From an uncultured Lachnospiraceae bacterium (GTDB lineage: Bacteria > Bacillota > Clostridia > Lachnospirales > Lachnospiraceae), in the NCBI GenBank assembly GCA_910577675.1, contig CAJTOR010000023.1, forward strand, positions 1 to 53,247: DNA of 53,247 nucleotides. The letters are read 5' to 3'. Under the pieces are notes generated by a model. It was not told the origin of the DNA. It saw nothing but the letters and a program-made list of their open reading frames with translations, and ran no database searches. Shown here piece by piece: positions 25,398 through 33,436 of this stretch (positions are counted from its first letter, which is position 1; each line of letters opens with the position of its first letter). The translations under genes were made by a program, and so were the position numbers.

Positions 25398-27260
25398 TTA
25401 TTTAACCGGCCTTGCAATCAATACAATGCGGTCCGTCCGATAATATTCATACGGTCTTGTATGCACATTGCCCGATGCGTGTATAATCAGACCGCTGTTA
25501 TGTATTTCTTCTCCATACCACCAGCCGTCCTCATAGTTCGCCCCATAATAAAGCGCGACATGGTCGATATTCTTGTATCTCCCGTTCCCTGAGCCCTGGT
25601 AAAAAATAATATCCCCTGGCTTTAACTCTTCTGCCCCGACATATCCGTAAGCGATCACCTTGCCCTCAAGCTCAAGCTTTCTTGCCAGTTCAGCCGCCGT
25701 CGGCGCACTCGATGCCCCCACAAGTTTTATCCCCGCTGCATTGTAAGCTCTCCAGACAAGTGAACTGCAATCATAATACCCTGCCTGCATGCGCTTTGGC
25801 TGGCTGTAAGCAGCACCGAGCACCGATTCCGCTTTCTGCACCGCACAAAATCCCTTGCCTGCACCAACCGTAACACTGCAATAGTATTTCCGCCCATCCA
25901 CTTTCACCGTAATCAATGCAGAACCCTTCGCCTTCGCTGTAACCTTCCCGGTTTTGGCAACGGAAACAACGGACTTGTCCGATGAGCGGAATGTGATTTT
26001 ATTATCTGCCTGCGTCCCCGTCACCTTTATCTTTTTTGCTTTTCCTTTTTCGAGAATCATATTGTAGGCGGACAGATGCGGACTAACCACCGTTACTTCC
26101 TGCGTAAAACTTACTCCATCCGCAGTGACCACAATGGTTGTCACTCCCGCTTCCTGCGGGATTATTTCCCCATTTATTGCATAGGCCACACTGTCATCTT
26201 CCGACCCGACGGTAACCACACTGTAAGGGCTTATCCCCTCAAACTGCGGCACGTAGCTCTCGCCCGCCCATAGATATAATTTAAACGGAATATATTCAGG
26301 CTTTGTTACATGGACACTTAACACCTCTGTTTTAAGTTCATGGTAAGCTGTTTCATACTGAACTAAAAGCCTTGCACTCCCAGTCTTTTTTGCCGTTATC
26401 ACCCCTTTCCTGCTAACGCTTACCTCCGCTCTTTGCGAGCCGAAATCCCAGTCCTGCCCGCGGTCGGATATCTCTGCCAAACCCGCATTTTCGCTGTCCT
26501 GCCATTCCATCTCACAGGAAAGAAATTTTGCATTTACAAGGTCAATCTGCGCCTTCTCTCCGTCCGCCACCGCAATATACGGGGAAGCTAACCCGCACGG
26601 CAGCACCGTTACCGCACAGCGCGCCGAATAATCCTTCCCGTCCTTCGCCCGTATCACAAAATCCACATAATAATTTCCTGTACGATTAGCATACAGTTTA
26701 AAATTCCCTTTTCCAAGACTTTCCGGGGAAAGGGCATCATCGTTCGCCCAGGTATCATGATCCGCTGCGCATATGTAATACGAATAGCCTTTTGCTTTCT
26801 GTCTGCTGGTAAGTTTTATATCCGCCTCCTGCCCCTGATAAAGCACAAGTTCCGCCCTGTCAAGCTCACAGCTATTTTTGCGGACTTTTACAGTGCAGAC
26901 TGCCTCTCTCCCATTATAGCGCGCCGTTATTTCCGCCGTGCCGACCCCGACGGCGCGCACCAATCCAGCGTTGTCAACCACAGCAACCGAATCATCCGAC
27001 GAATAAAAAGATGGCGTGTTAAATATCTCCCACAGACCATCCCAACCGGATTCTTCCCACAGATAACCATCCCCCTCGTTTTCCTCCACACCAAAACATG
27101 TTAACTGCCAGGTATTGCCCGGATAAAGAGTCAATTTTGTTTCGCTCAAACCAAAATCAGTCTGCGCGCCCAAAAAACTTGCCGGGATAAACAGTACAAA
27201 TATCAGTGCAAAAAAGATCAGCAATGTATATCTTTTTATTTTTTGTTTTGCCCGTTCCAT
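25398..27260 (-). CDS. Secreted Ig-like (BIG2) and NlpC/P60 cell-wall hydrolase
   Basis: A 620-residue exported protein. A basic N-terminus and hydrophobic stretch (YTLLIFFALIFVLFIPASFL) form a signal peptide. Several BIG2-like bacterial Ig domains follow, recognisable by SVAVVDNAGLVRAVGVGTAE, RKGVITAKKTGSARLLVQY and VVSVAKTGKVTAKAKGSALI. The C-terminal domain (about 475-620) is NlpC/P60 with Cys498 in YYDCSSLVWRAYN, His567 in NIDHVALYYG and a third polar residue, His594 (HASG), forming the Cys-His-His triad; this family cleaves peptide stems of peptidoglycan. AAGGGGG precedes the start. It converges with the kinase gene at 25353 across 44 bases. A CTACAA dyad lies in its promoter (27289-27332). 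Confidence 0.9.
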   Translation of the reverse strand: MERAKQKIKRYTLLIFFALIFVLFIPASFLGAQTDFGLSETKLTLYPGNTWQLTCFGVEENEGDGYLWEESGWDGLWEIFNTPSFYSSDDSVAVVDNAGLVRAVGVGTAEITARYNGREAVCTVKVRKNSCELDRAELVLYQGQEADIKLTSRQKAKGYSYYICAADHDTWANDDALSPESLGKGNFKLYANRTGNYYVDFVIRAKDGKDYSARCAVTVLPCGLASPYIAVADGEKAQIDLVNAKFLSCEMEWQDSENAGLAEISDRGQDWDFGSQRAEVSVSRKGVITAKKTGSARLLVQYETAYHELKTEVLSVHVTKPEYIPFKLYLWAGESYVPQFEGISPYSVVTVGSEDDSVAYAINGEIIPQEAGVTTIVVTADGVSFTQEVTVVSPHLSAYNMILEKGKAKKIKVTGTQADNKITFRSSDKSVVSVAKTGKVTAKAKGSALITVKVDGRKYYCSVTVGAGKGFCAVQKAESVLGAAYSQPKRMQAGYYDCSSLVWRAYNAAGIKLVGASSAPTAAELARKLELEGKVIAYGYVGAEELKPGDIIFYQGSGNGRYKNIDHVALYYGANYEDGWWYGEEIHNSGLIIHASGNVHTRPYEYYRTDRIVLIARPVK

Positions 27261-27288
27261 TCCTTTTTCCCCCTTGGTTTTGTTTCTA

Positions 27289-27332
27289 ATTATAGGACAT
27301 AAATAAAAATCCTACTACAAACTATATTGTAG
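27289..27332 (-). promoter_or_regulatory. Regulated promoter of the NlpC/P60 gene with CTACAA dyad
   Basis: On the minus strand a consensus TATAAT (27289-27294) lies 28 bases before the start codon. Upstream is a perfect inverted repeat CTACAA-N6-TTGTAG (27315-27332), which sits where a -35 element would be expected; TTGTAG itself is 20 bases from the -10. The core ACTACAA is shared with the presumed BlaI operator at 14492-14509. A repressor or activator site is likely; its identity is open. Confidence 0.5.
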
Positions 27333-27427
27333 GATATTTCGCTGTTGGCAAATGTTTTCCTATGTACCCCACTATTCCCATTTTGTTCTCCATATCAGGA
27401 ATAAAATGAATTAACAGGTAAAAAATA

Positions 27428-28282
27428 TCATTCCTTAACATCTGCCGGAATCAATACACCAAGACTTCCTTCCGCATGGCCAAAACCAAAAGAACCTTCC
27501 GGAAAGCTGATACTGATCTCCCCATCAACAAAATACCACTCCACCATCTCCCCTGAAAGAGCCTCCGCTATCTCCTGTTCCACCAAGGAATCATCAAATT
27601 CAAGCTCCGGATAATTTGAATGTAATCCCGCCCTGATTTTTTCCCTTAACGCATCATCCACTGTTACAATATCAGTAAGTTTTACCATCTCACCGGTCTG
27701 GGAAAAGAAATTGAGCACCTTGCGATAATTATTCGGATGTGCTCCCCCCTCCTCCACTTCGCGCAAAACCAAAATACTTACAAACTCCTTATCACAGCGC
27801 TGTATGTACACATAACTCTTCTGCATATACTGATAGGAAGCATCCACAGATTCCCTGTACCACTGTGCTGACTCCCTCATATCACAAAGAAAAGAATCCG
27901 CCTGCCCTTTTAAAACTTCATTCTGCACGTTAAGTGCTGCTGCCAGGGCATCATACCCTTCCCCCTCCACACAAAAAACCGGATACTGCGCCTGGATAAG
28001 CTCGTTGCCCTCCGAATCCGTTTCCGCAACGGAAAGAATCTCAAAAGAAACCACCGGAACATTCACACTTTCTTCCCCGTTATCCCCATCTTTTGTTTCC
28101 CCATCCACAGGTTTCCCCGTCGTTTTAACATCTGTCCCATCATTCTCCCCGCCTTCCATCCCTCCCCCAGATATATTATCCGATGTTATTTCCCGTGTTC
28201 CGTCATCCACCCCCTTATCACACGCCGCAAAAGAAAGCGCACAACACAATACCACACCAAGAAGTTTTTTTGTTTTTCCCAT
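27428..28282 (-). CDS. Lipoprotein with DUF3298/DUF4163 (RsiV-like) domain
   Basis: A 284-residue lipoprotein: signal peptide with lipobox FAAC (Cys21), a Gly/Asp/Thr-rich linker to about residue 70, then a folded domain resembling DUF4163 plus DUF3298. Typical elements are a beta-strand with QAQYPVFCVEG, the helix ALAAALNVQNEVLKGQADSF, the strand region FVSILVLREVEEGGAHPNNY and the closing VEWYFVDGEISISFPEGSFG. The same fold occurs in the extracellular part of RsiV and in PdaC-associated proteins. It lacks a sigma-binding domain. It is monocistronic on the minus strand, divergent from the GH2 gene. Function unknown. Confidence 0.82.
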   Translation of the reverse strand: MGKTKKLLGVVLCCALSFAACDKGVDDGTREITSDNISGGGMEGGENDGTDVKTTGKPVDGETKDGDNGEESVNVPVVSFEILSVAETDSEGNELIQAQYPVFCVEGEGYDALAAALNVQNEVLKGQADSFLCDMRESAQWYRESVDASYQYMQKSYVYIQRCDKEFVSILVLREVEEGGAHPNNYRKVLNFFSQTGEMVKLTDIVTVDDALREKIRAGLHSNYPELEFDDSLVEQEIAEALSGEMVEWYFVDGEISISFPEGSFGFGHAEGSLGVLIPADVKE

Positions 28283-28466
28283 ATCGTTCTTTCCCCATTC
28301 CTTAAAAATACAATTAATTTAACATCTTTTAGTTTACCACGGTCAAAAAAAACTTCAAGAGAATATTATAAAATATGATATTATTAACATTTCTGTAAGA
28401 TTTCTGAAAGTTTTTAGTAATAATTTCTGAAAATAATATACAACAAACTCCCGCCAATATAAACCA

Positions 28467-28495
28467 TTGTTTTCTCCATAAAAATCCTCTATCAT
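28467..28495 (+). promoter_or_regulatory. Predicted promoter of the GH2 gene
   Basis: TTGTTT (28467-28472), 17 bases, TATCAT (28490-28495). The remaining gene-free sequence 28283-28466 is AT-rich and without other recognisable elements. Confidence 0.6.
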
Positions 28496-28508
28496 ATATC
28501 CAAAGTTT

Positions 28509-28522
28509 TGAAACCGATTACA
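28509..28522 (+). promoter_or_regulatory. Catabolite-responsive element (CcpA site)
   Basis: TGAAACCGATTACA fits the cre consensus TGWAANCGNTNWCA at every position. It begins 14 bases downstream of the -10 element, a location at which CcpA represses. The GH2 gene is thus expected to be shut down when preferred sugars are present. Confidence 0.85.
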
Positions 28523-28600
28523 ACAGTTGTTACCCTGCCAAAAACCATTAATTTCAAAACTTTTAATCCAAATTAATTTTAACCGACAGGAGGAACTTTT

Positions 28601-30988
28601 ATGTTACTCGACACAAACTGGTATTTCCACCTTGGCGACCTAGAAAACGCCTACGAAAAAAATTATGCCGATACAAACTGGCGGCAGGTCACACTTCCGC
28701 ACGATTGGTCCGTGGAATATCCGAAAGACCGCAGCCTTTCAAGCGGAACGGGCTATGTAATCGGCGGCACCGCTTGGTACCGCAAACATTTCACCCTATC
28801 CTCCGACGCAAAGGGCAAAAAATATTTCCTCTGTTTTGACGGGGTATATAAAAACAGTCAGGTCTGGATTAACGGTTACTACCTTGGCAAACGCCCGAAC
28901 GGCTACATATCATTCCGGTATGATGTAACAGATTTTCTTAATTATGACAACGAAAATAACGTGGTTGCCGTCAGGGTCTGCCATGAAGATATCGCGGATT
29001 CCCGCTGGTTTACCGGTTCCGGCATAACGCGCAAAGTAACCCTTTTGCAATATGAGGAGGTTTATCCCTGCGAATATGGAATATTTTTCCAAACCCCGAA
29101 AGTTTCGGATGCCAGCGCAGAAATCGTCGTTGAAAATGAACTTGTCCTATCCGAGCTTGCAGCAGATAATAATGCCGAAGTCACTGTGCAGTCCACCCTT
29201 TTTGACGGGGAGAGTGCGATCGCCGTTCTCGAAGCGTCCGCCATTCTCACAAAGGGTACGCCTAAGACCGTGACCACCTCCGGCACAATTGCCGCGCCAA
29301 AACTCTGGTCGCCGGAAAACCCGGCACTCTACACACTGCGCACAAGCGTTGTGCTTCCTAACGGCAAAACCGTTGTGGTGGACGAACAGAAGGTGGGTAT
29401 CCGCTCCATCCGCTTCGATGCTGACCACGGATTCTTCCTCAACGAAAAGCCAACCATTTTTAAGGGTGTCTGCCTGCACCACGACGGCGGTGCGCTCGGC
29501 GCTGCAATGACAAAGGGAACCTGGAGAAGAAGACTTGACAAATTAAAAAATATGGGATGCAACGCCATCCGCACAAGCCACAACCCGCATGCAAACGAGC
29601 TTTATGAACTCTGTGACGAGATGGGCTTCCTCGTGATGGACGAGGCATTTGACGAGTGGGAGGGCTGCAAAAACAAATGGTACCGCGGCCACAACGTCTA
29701 CCCGCCAAAGCATCAGGGCTACGCAAATGATTTCCCGGAGTGGCACGAGCGCGATCTTACCGCACAGATCAGACGCGACCGCAACCATCCAAGCATCGTG
29801 CTCTTTTCGATTGGCAACGAGATAGATTACCCGAACGACCCGTACAACCACGAAAGCTTTTTAACCATGACCGGAAATAACGACGCGAACAAGCCGGAAG
29901 AAGAGCGCCGTTTCCGTTCCGACCGCCCAAATATGGAACGGCTTACCGTAATTTCAAAAAAACTTGCCGCGATTGCAAAAAAGGTTGACCCGACGCGACC
30001 GGTCACTGCTGCCGTTGCCTTTCCGGAACTCTCGGCAAACTTAGGCTATATCGACCATCTCGATGTGGTCGGCTATAATTACAAGGAACATCTTTACGAA
30101 CAGGATCACTCCCGATTCCCGGATAAGCCTTTTATCGGAAGCGAGAACAGCCCAAGTTTTGCCGCCTGGAAATGGGTGAAAAAGCTCCCGTTTATTTCAG
30201 GGCAGTTCCTCTGGATCGGCATCGATTATCTGGGCGAATGCGGCGGCTGGCCATCCCACACACACGGCTCCGGAAACCTCTCCACGGCAGGTTTTGAAAA
30301 AGCGCGCTACTACAGCCGCCAGAGTTGGTGGAGTGATAAGCCGATGATCCATATTTGCACGGCAAGAAAAAACGCTGACCTTGGCGAGTGGAAATTAGTC
30401 GCGGATTGCTGGAATTATGTGCCGGGCGAAGAAATTGAAGTGCGCTGCTACACAAACTGCACCGACCCGATGCTGTCAATTAATGATGTGCCTGTCAAAA
30501 CAGCCGGGGAATATGTGGAAGAACTCGGTTTTTACCGCTGGTTCGTGCCGTTTGAACCGGGTAAAATCACGGCGGGCGCACGCGTACCAAACGATATGGA
30601 ACAAAGATATATTACAGAACAATCATGCACCGCTTCCCCGGACGGCGGCTTAACCCTCCACCACACACTGGAAACCGTTGGCGCACCGGTACAGCTTGGC
30701 ATGGAAGTTGTGAGCAGCGAAGATATTATCCAGATTGAAATCTCCGTGCTCGATGCAGACGGAAGGCGCGTTACCACCGACCAATCCCGCATCGATGTCC
30801 ACATAGAGGGAAATCATGAATATCTTGGGCTTGACAACGGCGACACGCGCGATGTGACCGACTACCGCGCATCCTTCCGCAATGCACTCGAAGGCAGGCT
30901 GATGCTCTACCTTAGAAAAAAGGGCGATGACCCCGTAACTGTCACAGCGGGCAATCCTTATTTGCATTCCTGTAAGCTCAGTTTATAA
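28601..30988 (+). CDS. Glycoside hydrolase family 2 (beta-galactosidase/glucuronidase-like)
   Basis: A 795-residue cytoplasmic enzyme (no signal peptide). Domain order: sugar-binding jelly roll (1-150; WRQVTLPHDWSVE, VWINGYYLGKRPNGYISFRY), Ig-like domain (about 155-265), TIM barrel (about 270-560) and C-terminal beta domains. The barrel shows CNAIRTSHNPHANELYELCD and DEAFDEW; the acid/base is Glu407 in SIGNEIDYP and the nucleophile Glu515 in FIGSENSP. The family cleaves terminal beta-galactosides, glucuronides or mannosides; the substrate is not certain. AGGAGG lies seven bases upstream of ATG 28601. The cre site indicates carbon catabolite control. A strong terminator follows. Confidence 0.93.
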   Translation: MLLDTNWYFHLGDLENAYEKNYADTNWRQVTLPHDWSVEYPKDRSLSSGTGYVIGGTAWYRKHFTLSSDAKGKKYFLCFDGVYKNSQVWINGYYLGKRPNGYISFRYDVTDFLNYDNENNVVAVRVCHEDIADSRWFTGSGITRKVTLLQYEEVYPCEYGIFFQTPKVSDASAEIVVENELVLSELAADNNAEVTVQSTLFDGESAIAVLEASAILTKGTPKTVTTSGTIAAPKLWSPENPALYTLRTSVVLPNGKTVVVDEQKVGIRSIRFDADHGFFLNEKPTIFKGVCLHHDGGALGAAMTKGTWRRRLDKLKNMGCNAIRTSHNPHANELYELCDEMGFLVMDEAFDEWEGCKNKWYRGHNVYPPKHQGYANDFPEWHERDLTAQIRRDRNHPSIVLFSIGNEIDYPNDPYNHESFLTMTGNNDANKPEEERRFRSDRPNMERLTVISKKLAAIAKKVDPTRPVTAAVAFPELSANLGYIDHLDVVGYNYKEHLYEQDHSRFPDKPFIGSENSPSFAAWKWVKKLPFISGQFLWIGIDYLGECGGWPSHTHGSGNLSTAGFEKARYYSRQSWWSDKPMIHICTARKNADLGEWKLVADCWNYVPGEEIEVRCYTNCTDPMLSINDVPVKTAGEYVEELGFYRWFVPFEPGKITAGARVPNDMEQRYITEQSCTASPDGGLTLHHTLETVGAPVQLGMEVVSSEDIIQIEISVLDADGRRVTTDQSRIDVHIEGNHEYLGLDNGDTRDVTDYRASFRNALEGRLMLYLRKKGDDPVTVTAGNPYLHSCKLSL

Positions 30989-31002
30989 GGAAAGCCCTGA
31001 TT

Positions 31003-31057
31003 AAAGTGAACCCCTTTTATCAGACCGATATTTTGTCTGGCAAAAGGGGTTTACTTT
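31003..31057. terminator. Bidirectional terminator between GH2 and the discoidin-like gene
   Basis: AAAGTGAACCCCTTTT (31003-31018) pairs with AAAAGGGGTTTACTTT (31042-31057) with one mismatch, with an inner CAGAC/GTCTG stem. It serves the two convergent genes ending at 30988 and 31078. Confidence 0.9.
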
Positions 31058-31077
31058 ATGCGCCAAAAAACATTATT

Positions 31078-31866
31078 TTACACCACTTTCCCGTACACCT
31101 GAATCTGGCTGAGTGCCGGGAACGGGGATGGGTCATCCGCCTTGATTAGGCGGCACAGTGTCAGGCTTGTAATCTTTCGCGCCTTAAAGGTAAGGAAATG
31201 GGCGTGTGAACTCTTTTCCAGGGAAAAAGTCTCGCTGCTTCCATCCGAAAAATCAATGGAAACTTCCCTCCACCAGTTATCGTGTGGGAAATCGGCGCGC
31301 GTGAAAAGCACAATCTGATCCGTTACAATCTCCCTGCCAAAATCAATGGTCATCGCTGCATCATCCTGTCTGTTAATCCCCCAGGAAGCATAAGGCCACT
31401 CCCCATGGGAAAGGTTCGCCCTCACCCCGTCAATCGCATTTTTTGCCGCAAAAACCGCCTCGCCGCGCGTTTCGACATTTGCGCTCGCATGCGGGTAGCA
31501 CGGCACATCGCGGTGCTGGTCTGCCGGGTTTAGGGCAAGGTTGCGGTACAAAGAAATCTCCTCCGGTCTTGCCACTTCCGCATAGAGATAATGGCGGTCA
31601 CCAGAAAATACCTTTGGCGAATAGCTGATCCTTTTCTCACCAAACGGGATAATGTACGAAACATCATCCGTGATATAGACAAATGCTGACCCCAGGGCAT
31701 CATCCACCTGCCAGTTTAAGTGGATATTTTTTTCGGAGGAAATCAGTAAAATCCGATCCCCTTCCTCATATGTACGCATCACAGCCAGATCGGTAAAATC
31801 CTCCCCCATACTCTGCGCAATAATCGTCCCGTTTTTGTCAACTACCTGCAATGTCAGCTTGCACAT
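31078..31866 (-). CDS. Discoidin (F5/8 type C)-like carbohydrate-associated protein
   Basis: A 262-residue protein without signal peptide or membrane helix. The N-terminal ~110 residues are beta-rich (VVDKNGTIIAQSMGEDFTDL, EEGDRILLISSEKNIHLNWQ). The second half has features of a galactose-binding-like/F5-8C domain: NLALNPADQHRDVPCYPHAS, AKNAIDG, SHGEWPYASWGINRQDD, MTIDFGREIVTDQIVLFTRA and the closing strand LSQIQVYGKVV. Such domains bind sugars. AGGAGG lies seven bases before the ATG. Convergent with GH2, so not in its operon, but both point to carbohydrate use. An enzyme activity cannot be assigned. Confidence 0.75.
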   Translation of the reverse strand: MCKLTLQVVDKNGTIIAQSMGEDFTDLAVMRTYEEGDRILLISSEKNIHLNWQVDDALGSAFVYITDDVSYIIPFGEKRISYSPKVFSGDRHYLYAEVARPEEISLYRNLALNPADQHRDVPCYPHASANVETRGEAVFAAKNAIDGVRANLSHGEWPYASWGINRQDDAAMTIDFGREIVTDQIVLFTRADFPHDNWWREVSIDFSDGSSETFSLEKSSHAHFLTFKARKITSLTLCRLIKADDPSPFPALSQIQVYGKVV

Positions 31867-31939
31867 TTTTTAACCTCCTGCTAATTAAAATTTTTTTATA
31901 CATCCCAAACAATTTTGACAATCTGCCTCACTTGTCCAT

Positions 31940-32105
31940 TCATGATATAGACAAATAAGTCTTCCCGCTTTCATCATCCCGCACATAAGCTACGGTTTTT
32001 TCGCCGTCCATAGAGGGAGTCATCACACACCCGCTATTTTTCTCCTTATCCACCTTTATTTCACAGTACTTGCACCATGCAGGAATATCTATAAAGAGAA
32101 ACTAT
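31940..32105 (-). pseudogene. C-terminal fragment of an unknown gene
   Basis: An open frame of about 53 codons without a start encodes FLFIDIPAWCKYCEIKVD, then GCVMTPSMDGEKTVAYVRDD and ESGKTYLSIS before a stop (31940-31942). The composition looks like real protein with a WCKYC pair, and the upstream part is missing beyond a stop near 32103. No ribosome binding site or ATG is present. I do not recognise the parent family. The rest of 31867-32335 contains only AT-rich repeats. Confidence 0.4.
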
Positions 32106-32209
32106 TTACTCTTACCATCTCTAAAGCAATAAACAACGAGGTGATTTTTATAATCGCAAATGTATGCGAACTGTTGGAGTAAAGCCTTCTCTTCTTCATC
32201 TTACACAAT

Positions 32210-32306
32210 TTCAAAAGATAATCAAAAGATAGAAATTGCCTAAAATCAAGCTTTTTGCTATCTTTTTCTTGAATTTTGAATATTATCAAAAGATAATCAA
32301 AAGATA
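32210..32306. repeat. Repeated ATCAAAAGATA units
   Basis: The unit WTCAAAAGATA occurs twice in tandem at 32210-32231 and again twice at 32283-32306, that is, a duplicated pair 73 bases apart, in very AT-rich DNA. It flanks the 3' end of the ATPase fragment at 32336. This could be a remnant of mobile-element DNA or binding-site iteration (iteron-like). Confidence 0.5.
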
Positions 32307-32335
32307 AAAATCCTAGTCCTTTGTTTTGAGATTAT

Positions 32336-32932
32336 CTAACATAATTTGAAGCTGTGTATTAAGTCATAGCTGTCTGTCAGGGTTCTATACGATATATACG
32401 GAGCATATTTTTCAGGAACATTAATAAGTTCTGGATCTTCAATTTCTGTCTGTGTACCGTCTTTCACTTTATTAATATCAAGAAATACTTTATGACAATT
32501 TCCAATACCGTTTTGCCAAAAGTATACTTCCACCTTCGGACAAGCGTGTAAAGACGCTTGTGGCAATCCTACACCAAATCTTCCCATTCCTTTTCTTGCC
32601 TGCCGTGTGGTAGCGCCAATTCCAAGGCATCGTCCTAAAATATCAACATTCATGCCCTCTCCATTATCAAGAAATCCAAAAACATTTTTAGGAACATTGC
32701 AAAGCGTCACAGATATAAATTTGATCTGAATGCAATCACAGCAGACTTGATCTATGCGCACATCCTTGAACCAAACAGCAAAAGAGCCTCCTACAAAGTT
32801 GCTGGCTCTTCCTTGAAAAGCCTTCATACAAAGAACATGACATTTACCGTGGGTTAAGCGTCCTCGCCCAGGAAATGGATTACATACAGGCGGAAGTATA
32901 TAAAACTCCAACTTTATATCCCTAAGGAACAA
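32336..32932 (-). pseudogene. GHKL/Hsp90-fold ATPase, N-terminal fragment
   Basis: An open frame of 198 codons whose middle is clearly a GHKL-type ATP-binding domain: VFGFLDNGEGMNVDILGRCL (N-box/G1 Asp) and RKGMGRFGVGLPQASLHACP (G2 box), then VEVYFWQNGIGNCHKVFLDI. This combination resembles the large ATP-binding proteins associated with Z1-domain/defence-type loci, which are several hundred residues longer. The part beyond ~195 residues is missing, and the N-terminus (FYILPPVCNPFPGRGRLTHG) lacks a convincing start and ribosome binding site. The composition is unusually Cys-rich. Best read as the decayed remnant of a mobile or defence gene; the family link is by motif only. Confidence 0.6.
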
Positions 32933-33028
32933 CCATGTCCTTTATAGCAGATAATATTTATGTAATCAATTTCACACAACTTTTTATCTTATTATACAAT
33001 ATCTGTATCTTATTTCCCACTACGAAAA

Positions 33029-33056
33029 ATGGGGCATAGCAACCACCATGCCCCAT
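33029..33056 (-). terminator. Terminator after the 94-residue open frame
   Basis: ATGGGGCAT (33029-33037) and ATGCCCCAT (33048-33056) form a 9-bp stem followed on the minus strand by a T-run (33025-33029). It lies 26 bases past the stop at 33082. Confidence 0.75.
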
Positions 33057-33081
33057 ATTTCTTACCATTCTAATACTTTTT

Positions 33082-33366
33082 CTATTTTGTATTTCGCCCT
33101 TTCAAGTCATTCTGCTTCTCATACAAACTATTGCGTTCCTTGCAGGGTTCTTTCATGCGCTCCAACTGCGCCCGTACTCCCTCCCGGCAATCCGGCTCTA
33201 TCTTCTTATATTCCCCGGTCAGATTGCGGATTGTATTATTGTTTTCCTTTATCTGCTCCGAAAGACATACCCAGTCTATCAGATTTTGCACTTCCTTGTC
33301 CGTTTCGTAAAGGTCTGTATCTGCCACGATGGATGGACAGACACGGATATCCCCATGTCCGTCCAT
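33082..33366 (-). CDS. Hypothetical helical protein, possibly a gene remnant
   Basis: An open frame of 94 codons. The first ~20 residues (MDGHGDIRVCPSIVADTDLY) do not look like a natural N-terminus, and the ribosome binding site is weak. The remainder is highly charged and helical (DWVCLSEQIKENNNTIRNLT, EYKKIEPDCREGVRAQLERM, KERNSLYEKQNDLKGR), consistent with a coiled coil. I do not recognise the family. A good terminator follows, so some transcript probably ended here. It may be the C-terminal remnant of a longer gene in the degraded 31.9-33.4 kb patch. Confidence 0.4.
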   Translation of the reverse strand: MDGHGDIRVCPSIVADTDLYETDKEVQNLIDWVCLSEQIKENNNTIRNLTGEYKKIEPDCREGVRAQLERMKEPCKERNSLYEKQNDLKGRNTK

Positions 33367-33436
33367 CTATTTAAATTATTATCCTGCTTCTTCTTTATTT
33401 CACCAGCAATCACATTATCTTTTTCAATAAATTTCT

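Noticed and set aside
32089..32289. 66-codon minus-strand open frame
   Set aside because: AT-rich, made partly of the ATCAAAAGATA repeats, no ribosome binding site and no recognisable family.
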